Origin: Porodaedalea pini
Lineage: Eukaryota > Basidiomycota > Agaricomycetes > Hymenochaetales > Hymenochaetaceae
DNA length: 64,000 nucleotides
Assembly: GCA_002794775.1 (NCBI GenBank)
Contig: NBAY01000061.1
Coordinates: 203,016-267,015, forward strand
Direction of reading: 5' to 3'
How positions within the stretch are numbered: position 1 is the first letter of the stretch; every line of letters starts with the position of its first letter. The translations under genes and the position numbers were made by a program. Below, one piece after another: positions 45,592 through 56,000 of the stretch. Under the pieces are notes generated by a model that was not told where the DNA came from, made no database searches, and saw only the letters and a program-made list of their open reading frames with translations.

Positions 45592-48058
45592 CAGTCGAAC
45601 CTGTGTATAAGCATTGACCTCGGTGGACACGTCGGCCAATGCTTATAGACAGTAATGCTTGTCCGCGTTATTGCGTAATAAACAAATAAAGTTATTTCCA
45701 TTTATGGAATGCTGTCTCACGCAATCCAATGTCAAGACCCACGCGCGCAGGTGAAGACATTTACATTATTTTCAGCTGTTAAATAGTTGAAAAGGACACT
45801 TTAAGAGAAATAACTACGAATATCAGCCTGGTTTAGACCCTTGTTAATCTCCTTCTGAAGCTCCCGTCGCAGCTTTGGTAACAGCTTGTGTGCCTGACTG
45901 AACTCTGCACCGGTCCGGCTTTGAAAAAGCGCATTGAGCTGCGAGAGCGCATGGCAAGCCTCTGGGAGGCTCATGAGTGGCTCTGGTTCTGGTTCTGGAG
46001 GTTCTAGCTCGGGAATGTGCTGGCCTTCCGCCTCCATTTGGTTCAGCCTAACCTGTGAGATAATTTCGTCGTCTGTCCACTCGGCCTCTGTGATTTTCTC
46101 GCCCTCCACATCAAGAAGTTCTTCAACCTTCTGCACGTCCTTGGTTCCAGCTTCCATAGAAAGTTCCTTCAGTGCTTCTTCAAGTTCTGTAACGGCCTTC
46201 TCGACTCCAACATCCTGGTTTATAGTTCTGACCGCCGAGTCAGATGTGCCTGTGCTAAGAATACCTGCATGCTTCCAGCAGTTTGCGACAGTTTTCGGTG
46301 TTATTAGGTCCCAAGCTTCCATAACAAGACGCATTCCCTGAAGCTGATCGATAAAATATATCTTTTCAGCCCCTTCTTCGTAACGACTGAGAGCACCAAG
46401 AATGAACAAGCGCCGATAATGTGCCTTAAATGCACGAATAATCCCGGCGTCCATTGGCTGGATGTGTGACGTCATATTTGGGTCAAGGAAAATAACCTCT
46501 GTGTTTGTAAGCGCCTTTGGATCGAAAATGTGAGATGGTGCATTGTCGATTGTGAGGCAAATCTTGCGCTCCTGAGTGCGCATATCTCTGTCAAGGTCCT
46601 CAAGAAAACTTGATAAGGTTTATTATCAATTAATGGATAAGAAATAAAATAAATTTTCACTCACATCTTGAAAACTGAGCCTGTCATCCATGCTTTTTTA
46701 TTCCAAAAGTAGTAAAATCCAAGATCAACACCTTCTTTCTTCTGGAAGCACCGAGGTTTACGTGCATGGCCTAAAAAAAGAGGAGCCCTAATATCTGATC
46801 CATCTGAGTTTGTAATTAACCCAAGCGTAATTCGTGTTTTGTCCCCTTTTCCACCAGAAATCTGCTGTGTAGCGAGTGTGCGATCTGGTGGCATCCTATA
46901 ATAGAGGCCCGTTTCATCGAAATTGTATATGTCACATAGTTTGTAACCCGAAAGAGTGGTCTGGAGACGCTTCCGAGCGGCTGTGACATCATCAGGGGAA
47001 ATAGAAGCGGCCTCACCATGAAGCCGGATTTCTCGAAGCCCATGTCGTTGCTTGAATGATTCAACCCAGCCATTGGAAAGGGAAAGGCGCAGATCATCCG
47101 GGATTCCAAGCTGATTAGCAAATTGCTCAGCTTTGACTTTGAGAACCGCACTCGTGATATTGATTCGGCCTTGAGCAGTATTAACCCAAAATGTAAGTGC
47201 TTCCTCCAATTGAGGAAGTTTCACAGTCCGGGGCCGTGAAAAAAATACAAATTGGGGATCCTCCTGAGCTGCTTTCCGTAATTCATTTCGCTTTGCCACG
47301 ATATCGTGTACGGTAGACTGGTTAAGCTTGGGCCATTTAAAATGGAAATGCTCAGCAATTTTGTGCTGCGGTAGATCCTTCCCAGGACCTTCGGCGAAGT
47401 TGAGAATTTCAAGCCGATCGCCATTAGTGTAGGAAACACGCTTCTGCACCGGGTGAACAGTGGCTGTAATAGACCGCTTTCCGAAGGTCTTAGGCTTTGC
47501 TATTTTCCCATGCGATGGCTTCTTTGGTGGGGCATCAACTTCAGGAAGTGAAGGAAGCGCAGGTGTGGGAAGTGCAGGAAGCACAGGAAGTGTGGGAAGT
47601 GCGGTAAGTGCAGTTGGCTCCGGTCCGGGGCCAGTGAGAGGTATAGGAGAGCTGTCGCGTGAGTGTGACCATTGGATTTCACTGGCATCCTTCAAGGTGC
47701 CATCTGGGTTCTGAGCGCAACCTAGCTCCTGAGACATGGTGAAGATAGAGCAGTAAGGGTATCTGACAGGTGTTTTTTTTTTGCTTATCTATCTACTTTC
47801 TGCACACCACGAAAATCATTGCTTGCCAAGCCGCAGCCCATCACAAGAGCATCCATATGGGGGTATATGATCACCTGATGACCTCTAGATAAGCATTTTC
47901 GGTTTAAATTTTTGTTCAAATCTTAATGTCAAATGCTTATGGGGATAATGCTTATAGGACCCTGAATTCTCCGCCTACCGAGTTCGGTGGATCAGAAAAT
48001 CAATGCTTATGTACAGGTAATGCTTATGCACCGGTATGCTTATACACAGGTTCGACTG
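45592..48058 (-). mobile_element. pogo/Tigger-type DNA transposon (2467 bp)
   Basis: Inverted repeats start CAGTCGAACCTGTGTATAAG at both ends and include repeated AATGCTTAT motifs inside them. TA duplications stand at 45590-45591 and 48059-48060. The empty site (CTTAGATAATATAGTC) is preserved in the left LTR of D at about 17,358. It carries one transposase gene that looks intact. Confidence 0.95.
45801..47737 (-). CDS. pogo/Tigger-like transposase (CENP-B/DDE_1 type)
   Basis: Two exons, 47737-46665 and 46608-45801, joined across a 56-nt intron (GTGAGT...ATCAAG), give 1881 nt: 626 residues without stops. The N-terminus has a Pro/Leu repeat region (PTLPVLPALPTPALPSLPEV). Next comes the helix-turn-helix pair of the CENP-B type (about residues 105-280): NGDRLEILNFAEGPGKDLPQ, KLNQSTVHDIVAKRNELRKA, ITSAVLKVKAEQFANQLGIP and GWVESFKQRHGLREIRLHGE. 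The DDE_1 domain carries three Asp residues: CDIYNFDETGLYYRMPP, LTIDNAPSH and SHIQPMDAGIIRAFKAHYRR. A C-terminal acidic region and a short tail end DIRSYFS. It lies inside inverted repeats. Unlike its neighbours it has no broken codons, so it may still be active. Confidence 0.9.
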
Positions 48059-48260
48059 TAATATAGTCTCACAGTCGCCGCTATAAGAGGCCTCAGGAAT
48101 TGCATGAACTCCTTGTTCTGCTTTTCTTCTTACCTCCGTGACAACCCAGCCCAAGTACAGTATGTCCTGAGTCCCTGCTTGAGTATAGCATATCCCAGAT
48201 GACAGTCAGCCGAGGCCTGCCCAGTCTGAGCCTTCTCCCAGACTTCCACCTAATACTCAC

Positions 48261-48731
48261 ACTCTCACTGACTGGATTAGTGATTGTAACCTGGTTGTTT
48301 GCAATTCCTCCAATATACCCACTTATTTTCACCACCAAATCAATCACAATTCTATGATCGACCTTGTAATTGCTTTGAACGATTTCTCTGATCAACTCAT
48401 CAAATCCACAAACATTTCTGACCCCTCCCTTAACATTGCGTTGGACCATTTTCCCATTTGTTTTTCTTTTAGTCTTAATTTTACGTCCCCATCACCTAGA
48501 CCTTCTCTTTGTTCAATTTGCTCTCTCAACCTACCCACATTTGTTTCAGAGTTCTGTGCTTCCAATCTTTTCCCTTTCACCATGGATGACATTAATTCTA
48601 CAGCATTGCTGGATGATCTGCTTTTTTTCATTTCAAGAGTCCTTTTCAGGATTTGCATCAGTGTTTCTGAAGAAATGAAAGCCACAGACATACTTCAGCC
48701 CCAATGCTCTACCCTATATCATGCACACTGT
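48261..48731 (+). pseudogene. LINE endonuclease domain, C-terminal half
   Basis: TLTDWISDCNLVVCNSSNIP continues the frame left at 17,191. NSMIDLVIALND and ALDHFPICFSFS carry the last Asp-His pair of the endonuclease active site. Confidence 0.8.
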
Positions 48732-48889
48732 TGAGATCCAACTCCTGAATCTAAGCACCGGCTGGATGTTGAACTATCCAAAGCAAAAAATGCCTTTTAT
48801 GGTGCACAACTACAAAAATCTGACCATCAGTTGTTTGGCATAACCAGTTTATTGGCACCACTCAATACCAATCTCCTATTGGTGCACTC

Positions 48890-50240
48890 CATATGCCCAA
48901 TGGGACCTTTTTGCTAACTGAGGAAGACAAGTCCTCTCTGTTCCGAGACACGTTCTTCCCCCCTATGACGTCTTCGCCAGAGCCCATACCCCTACCAGCT
49001 CTTCAGGATAGTCCCTTGATCACTGTCAACAATGTTCTCGATGCCCTGCACAGCATAGACAAAGAGATGAGCTCTGGTAACAACCACATCTCATACAAGC
49101 ACCTTTTGCTCTTGGTCGAACATCAGGGCCAGTTTTTTGCTGATCTATTTTCTAAATGTTTATCGACAGGCTATTTTCCCCTTTCATTTAAAACTGCATT
49201 GGTTACTTTCATCCCTAAGCCCAAACGAACTGACTTTTCTGTACCCAGAGCATTTTGTCTCATTACCCTGGTTAATACTATTGGAAAACTCTTTGAATGA
49301 GTTCTTTTTAATTTCTTACAACCCTTTTTTGAACAGAACAACCTCATCCCTGACACCTAGCATGGTTGTCACAAATGTCACTCTTCTCTCACTGCTTGTT
49401 ACAAATTAATATCATACATTTTTTCCAACCCCTTCATTTGCATAGGCAAAACTACATTTGCTTCCACACATCATAGGTGTCTTCGTGCCAATATCATATC
49501 TATTCTCACCATTAACATTCAAGGTTTTTTCAATAACATTTCTCATCCTCTCCTTCTTAAAAAACTCATTCGTTCTAATGTCCACCCAAATTTCATTCAT
49601 GTCCTAGCCTCTTGGCTGAGAGACAGACTAATTTCTTTTCATTTCAATACATTCTTTTCCAAGCCTTTCATTAAGCCAAATTGCAGTGTTCCTCAAGGAT
49701 CCCCCTTATCCCCTCTTATTTCAGTCTTCACAGCTGCAGACATCATCTTTTCCTACAACTAACGATTTGGTCTCCATTGCCCATTGCTTGCCTACATGGA
49801 TGACCACCTTCTTACTGCCCAGTCGCTTAGTATCAAGTCAAACTTGGTACGACTGCACAACCAATTTATGTTTTTGTCTTCCCAGTTTCAGACCATCAGC
49901 TTGTCAATTGACCCTGATGCCATTGAACTTATGCACATCATTTCTGACAAGAATTTGGTGTCCTTTCATTTTCACTCCTTTCTATTCGATCAACCCCATT
50001 CTCCTACTGCATCCTTATCTCTTCCTAATGGACACATAATTTCCCCTTCACAATAACTTTCTTGGCTTGGAATCATTTTCACTTTTGACCTCTCCTCTAA
50101 ACCCCATTTCATTTCACATGCCAATAAAGCACTGTCAACCCTTCATCAATGCTATTTTCTTTTTAATCAATTGAACAGTGCATATCTTCAGTACACCTGA
50201 CAACTTTATTTCAGACTCATTCATTCAGTAGCCATCTACA
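48890..50240 (+). pseudogene. LINE reverse transcriptase, broken
   Basis: LINE-type blocks in order: ISYKHLLLLVEHQGQFFADL, GYFPLSFKTALVTFIPKPKR, AFCLITLVNTIGKLFE, NIQGFFNNISHPLLLKKLI, NCSVPQGSPLSPLISVF, LAYMDDHLLTAQS (catalytic YMDD) and LSWLGIIFTFDLSSKPHFIS. At least six stops or shifts. Confidence 0.82.
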
Positions 50241-51590
50241 GTGCTGTATTATTTCTGGATTCACCACTCATTTTGTCTATTCTACAACCTATTCAAAACA
50301 AATTCTTCCACTCTATTCTCCATGCATCTATTCACCCTTCCATTGCCGAATCCTTTTTATCCTGCCCCCCTCATAATCTTTTCATTTGCATTCTTTTACA
50401 ATGCTTCTTACTCTCTTACTTTTCTTATTCCAAAACCCAACAAAACAACAAAAACTACCTACTTTTGTCGTTACTACCAAACACAATCATCCCCAAAGCT
50501 ATTCTTTACCCTTCTTTCATTCCAATTCATTCTCGTCTCATGCTTGCTCCTATTCCTTCTACCAAACAACGCATGCTAGCCATTCATCATTTTAATTCCT
50601 TTTTTCTTCATCCACCTCCCTATCAATACTTCATTTTCACAGATGGCTCTGTCATTCCTGATGCTGATGGTTCTTTCAACAGCGGCCACAGTTTTGTCAT
50701 TACACACAATCACTGTGAACTTGCTGTCTTTTCATCAGCAGCGCACTCTCATTTGAATATTCTGTTTGAAGAGCAGGAAGTGCTCATCGCAGCCATGCAT
50801 CATATATCCTCCCTTCTCACAAATTGCTTCACCCCGATCCACATCTACATCATCACAGATTCACTCAACAGTGCTCAGCTTATTTTCACCAATGATACTC
50901 ATCATGCCAACTTTATCATCCTATTTCAATGTCTATGTGGCATATTTCTTGCCCTCCATTATGATGCATCTCACATCACCATCCAATGGCTCCCATCTCA
51001 TCATGGAGTCTTAGGCAATTCGAAAGCTGATAAGCTAGCCAAAGATGCTGCTACCCAAACCAATCGTGAATCCATCCCTGGATCACTCCCAAACATATCA
51101 GCATGAGTACAACTTGACCTTCTATGAGACTGGAAAGCCAATCTGATCAATTTATGTGGACATTGTTTGATACTTGAGCTGTCCTCCTTCATACTCACTC
51201 CCACACATACAATCAGACCCTTCCTGAAGCTATCCCCTGAGAAAAGGATACACTGCTCAGTTCAAACCCGTGCTACAAGCCTAATGCTTAATGCACTTGA
51301 TTTGCATAACCGAAACCTTGATCCGTGTTGCCCGGACCCTCTCTGCACCAAACATGACATCCGCCACATTCTCAATTGTTGTTCCTTCTTTTCTCATATT
51401 CAAAATGGCCTTTTTCACCAATGACTTTTACCACTGTCCTTCTCTGACTGGTTTCATCCTAATAATTTTCTTCTACTCCTTAAATTTGCCTACTTTTTGT
51501 TCCGTTGCCTTCCCGACAATATGCCAATTTTTTCTGAGTTACCTCCATCCTATCATTTATAATTTCGATGCGTCAATCTACATTTCGTAA
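50241..51590 (+). pseudogene. LINE thumb/RNase H region and C-terminal zinc motif
   Basis: The RNase H fold is open from 50,273 to 51,106: YFIFTDGSVIPDADGSFNSG, LFEEQEVLIAAMHHISSL, IYIITDSLNSAQLIF and ITIQWLPSHHGVLGNSKADK (Asp-Glu-Asp and His). After a stop, DLHNRNLDPCCPDPLC and HDIRHILNCC form the C-terminal Cys/His motif. Confidence 0.82.
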
Positions 51591-51725
51591 CCACTCCGAC
51601 CATGTATAGTTTCTTCCTATATCGCGCGCTCTTCGTCCGTTTCCTTTCCTTTCGTTCTTGTTTCTGTAGTCTCCGTAGCGGCTGGATGTCTGCTGGTAGT
51701 AGATAGCAGTAATTATAAAGCAATC

Positions 51726-53059
51726 AGCACGTGATATATGCAAACGTGACACTCTGTCACAGTTTACTAACGAGAGTGACGATGCACTGAGGTCTCCTGA
51801 GCGACCCCTTCATTCCTCCCCTCATCATCATCGAATTCTCATTCTTCAGATGTTCAGGTGAGGTTCCAAGTCAATTTCTCTTTCCTACTTGTCTCACATG
51901 GTACATCGTGTTGTTTTCAGTCTGATTAGCCATCGATCACGAAGTGTGCAGTCACCGCCTCACGAAGCCATGGCCTTAGCAAGGTAAGCTCAACCTTCTT
52001 CAATACAGTCTTTGTAACATCAGTCTCAAGCTCTCCTAGGTGTATAGAGTTGTCGTGGGAGCGCGGGAGTAGTGGTTGGACAGGGGTAGGGAAGAGTGAG
52101 AGGATAGTAGGCATTATGGATATGGGAGAGTATGTATGTACGTCTTGTGAAATAAACGACTGTTCTGCGGTGAGATGTGCAACACGTACAAGAGATCAAA
52201 GCGAGAAGAGCCGACAGAAGTCGGTGACTTGGTGTGTTTGGGCCTCTTTTGGCACGCACTGGCACGCACCGCACGAAGACGCCCGCGTACTCAGTTCTCC
52301 GCGTTCGTTCGTGTCTTTAACCACCATCATCCGCGCCTTCCTCAGTATCGATTTTCATCGTGCTCGACGTTACGCTCGCTGTTGTTGTGCTGAGGAGACT
52401 CCGCTGTCGGGTCGAGGTCGTCGTCGTCGTCGTCGAGCCATCAATAGCTGCAAAAAGCGTGCCGCGTGTCACGTCTACCATTCATCACAACGAGTCGACG
52501 ACGAACAGACAACTCCTTTTTTTTTTTCATCGTCTGCCAGCTTCTCTAAATTCTTTGCTCTTTGCCATCGTCGTACTGATATCGAGGGAAGACCGGGGAT
52601 ACTTGGATTCGAGCCGTTGCGAGGTTGTGTTTTCTTGCCGTCGCCGTCGAACCTTGTCACGACACCCACGACAACGAACAGCGTACAAACATTCTTAATC
52701 ACAACATATCGAGCTTCGTCTCTTTTACTATCGTCTGGCGTCGTCAAAGGGTCTTCTGGAGTCTGCTGTGCCCATTTGGCTACGTGGTGAGCATTTCTCA
52801 CTTCTCCCGTTGGAAACCGTGTCACGCCGGGCACGTCGACGAACAAGATCTCATAAGTGCTTCTCATCCTAGCCATCTCTGATTTTGTTTCGGCACTTCA
52901 TATCACCAATCGTGTCGTCGACGAGGTTGCAGGGGCCACATTGTGAAGTGGACGATATCAACAAGAGCTCTTCGAAGAATAGCGTGGCCGTGGCGGCCTC
53001 TGCGGTCAAATTACATTAAATAAATATCAATCTTCCTACGCAACTTCGAACAACTTTAC
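51726..53059. other. SET1 promoter and 5' untranslated region
   Basis: About 1.3 kb between the LINE and the SET1 start. GC rises sharply compared with the transposon nest. Open frames on both strands (52,050-52,790 + and 52,475-52,876 -) have low-complexity character and no known domain. A poly-T run lies at 52,515-52,528. The frame 51,926-52,114 (-) is coding-like but unassigned. No gene is called. Confidence 0.45.
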
Positions 53060-56000
53060 ATGTCCGGAAAGGAGCCGCCGAAAGGTCCACGCGCTCTTCG
53101 TGCGTCTGCGCCGTACGCGGGACCGTCTCAGCAGAACCAGAATCACCAACCGACGGCCTCGGGCAGCAGACAGCCCTCAGGATCGGGCGCCGTACCTCCC
53201 ACCGGACCGCGCAGTCTTGTGAATGGGCTCGGGGCCCGACAGCCTTCTGCACAGCCCAAGCCATACGTGAATGGGTATGGAAACGGGTACGGGCGTGCGC
53301 CGCCGTCGGGGCCGAAGGGGAAAGGACCCGTGACGACGTGGGCGCACGGCCGCCCGCCGCCGTCAGGCCCGAGCGCGTTAATCAGTCACCAGTGGCTGCC
53401 TAATGGTGCGCCTGCACGCGCGCCTATATCGTTTTCGCTCGGGCCATCCCCGCCTAAGCAGTCGCCGCCTCCGCCGCCTCCAGGGCCACCACCCGAGCGG
53501 CTTTCAGAGCGTCCACCTTCACCGTCTTCTTCGCCGCCTCCACCGCCTCCTCCACCAAATGGTGATGCGCCTCCACCACCTCCGCCTCCTGAAAGCCCAC
53601 CTCCTCCACCATCCGTTGAAGTCCCGCATATTCGTTCACCGATCAGTATTAAGCTCCCTTCTGCTCAGCCGCATGAGCCGCGGCTTGCACCACCCCCGTT
53701 ACCGCCGCCGCCGCCTCCAGAATCCCTAGAACCTCCTGCGCCGGAACCGCCCTCGTCTGCCCCTCCTCCTTTACCTCCGGTAGATCCACGTCGCCATACC
53801 TCTATCCCGCCTCCATCCCCCTATGCTGAGTCTCTCTCTCCTCCAGCACATGAAACTCCTAGCATTCCCTCACTTCCTCCTGCATCGCCAAGAGCTCCGT
53901 CGCCGCAGCGTGAACCTACTCCCCTTCCAAATGGCGTCACTCTGACCTACAAACGTGTTGCGGGGCACAAGCATCCGCAGGAGCGTTATTCGCTCAGTGC
54001 ACCTCCCATGCCCGAGCGATCGACGTATAGGGCGCCAGAGGATCGCGACTACCGCGTCCTGTTTGATGCTTCGTGTGATAAGGATCGTTACGGCGAGATG
54101 AAGACGCTAATGGAGACGCTGCGTGCAGCTGGTGCGGAAGAGCGTATTAAGGATAAAGGGAAGGGAAAGGCGCCAATTGTGTACCGGTACGATGGGGAGA
54201 CTATTAAAGGCGAGAAAGAGGTTTGCCCGAGCGATCCGCGCAAGGAGCCTGGGTTCAAGAGCGCCAGAATTAGGACCGACTTTTATACGGCCTCCTATGA
54301 GGTATGTTCAGCAACGATTGTTATACAGACACTGCTTATTCTGTCGCACTAGTATGACTCTAACTCATTTGGACCCGCGCCACCGACGAACGTTCTCGTC
54401 TTTGGCTTCCCAGAGCTCACGCAGAGTGCCAAAATTCGACAGCACTTCCAGAAGTATGGGTCGATCGTCTCCTTGGACCGCGAACTTGATCGTGCTACGG
54501 GTGGCCAGATGGGCATCGCTTCAATCACGTATTCGACGCACGAGGAGGCTCGACGGGCTGTAGAAGGCGAGGAAGGCAAGAACTTTGCTACTGCGGCGAT
54601 TGGCGGTGGTCCCGCCATCAGTTTTGCGAATGTGAAGGGAGCAGGGTCAGAGAAGGACTCAGTGAAGGTGGTGTTTGATGGAGAGGGGAAACTCCTGAAG
54701 GTGGTTATTGGGTTATATGAAGAGCGGAGGAGGAGAGAGAAAGAGCGCGGACGGCTGCAGGCTCAGGTTAGTGAGGCTAACGGCGGTGCAAGCGGGAGCT
54801 CGAGCTTGACGCCTGGGAGTGCGAATGTGTCGACACCTGTAACGAATGGTCAGCTCGCAGCGGTGACGTTAAATCAGCAGCAGCATCAGAACGTGACCGC
54901 GCGGAGACCGTATACATATCTTCATCCACCCACCCAGCATCAGCATCCAAATCAACGCCCGCCTATCCACCCACACGGTCCACATCCAAACCAGTCCCAT
55001 CACCACCCCCTTCCACTGAACCCGCTCACACATGTCGCACCTAACTTCCCACCGCGCGTCGGCCCTTCGCAGTTCGCGCGTGGGCCTGGCTTTCACCACG
55101 CCAACCACTTTGGCATGCATGGCACAAACCAGAACGCGCGCCGCCAACCACCCGCCTCACTTGTGCGCGCACGCGCGATGAATGCTGTTCGTTCGACCGT
55201 GCCGCATAACATGCCTTCCCACCTGTACGGGCTTCAGACACCTGAAGCGGACCTCTCGCGCCCAGTGACGCCGGTCCATGCGATCCGGGGCCGGGGCGGC
55301 GCGCGTGGCTTCGCGCCGGGCCTTGCGCATCAGCACTCACATTCACGGACACCGACTCATACGTCTACTAGCACTCCGCGTGGCTCACGGTCACCGTCGC
55401 CGGCGCTTACAACACGTCGGCCAGATGCGAAGCAGACGCATGCGGAGCGAGAGGCAAAACATAGAGCAGTCATGCAAGTGCTTGTGAGGAACGGATACGA
55501 CCATGCGCGTATCGATGAGGCTCAGCTGAGTGGGGGTGCAGCAAGAGAGGAGGACGTTCGGGAGTTTTTTAAAGGCTTCCCTGTTGAGGAGGTGGGTTTT
55601 TATCGCTCCCTAGACGGTGTTGCTATTTTTTGCTTACTTCTTCCGTCAAGATTTTACACGATCATATGGGCTGGTATATTACCTTTCAAAAGCCGGACGC
55701 CGCTAGTCGCGCGGCTAGAGTGCTCGCCATCGGTACGCATACGTTAGCAAACCGAAGCGTGTCAGTATCAGTGTATCCTGCACCTTTACCCGGAGATGTA
55801 AAGAGCTTGTCGCCTGCAAGCCTCGCAAAGGGTGCAGACGCGCGACGGGATTGGAGACCGGAAGAAATGATTGAGGAGGCGTCGAAGACGGTGATGGCGG
55901 AGCTGCGCGCGTTGCTTGAGAAGGATGTGATGGAACGCGTCGTGGGCTCGCAAATACGAAAGATGATTTCCGAGGACAGAGATCGGAGGGGGAGGGATGG

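Larger units (their letters stand above)
17192..48255 (+). mobile_element. Ty3/Gypsy chromovirus D (outermost LTR element, heavily interrupted)
   Basis: LTRs are 17192-17555 and 45423-48255 (364 bp once the pogo element and one TA are removed), flanked by the duplication CTCAC. The element's own parts are the leader 17556-17859, leader/gag 32734-34150, pol 34151-35443, pol 42268-43091 and 44494-45422. Inserted into it are A (17860-32733), E (35444-42267), F (43092-44493) and a pogo transposon (45592-48058). Domain order is gag with CCHC knuckle, reverse transcriptase, RNase H, integrase, chromodomain, which is the Metavirus/chromovirus layout. The protease is deleted. It lies in the same orientation as the LINE. 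Confidence 0.92.
45423..48255 (+). repeat. 3' LTR of chromovirus D, split by the pogo transposon
   Basis: LTR sequence 45423-45591 and 48061-48255. It ends CCACCTAATA (CA changed to TA), followed by CTCAC. The left LTR of D gives the uninterrupted sequence for comparison. Confidence 0.9.
48256..51725 (+). mobile_element. LINE retrotransposon, 3' part
   Basis: Starts at the second CTCAC and continues the endonuclease, then RT, RNase H and a Cys/His C-terminal motif. The right end is not exact: coding resemblance fades near 51,590, and no poly(A) or simple-repeat tail was seen up to about 51,725. Confidence 0.8.

Noticed and set aside
45592..48058. A host CENP-B gene
   Set aside because: Inverted repeats, TA duplication and catalytic Asp triad show a mobile transposase rather than a domesticated host protein.
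52050..52790. A 246-codon + strand ORF upstream of SET1
   Set aside because: Low-complexity, no domain, and a competing antisense ORF. Likely 5' UTR/promoter sequence.
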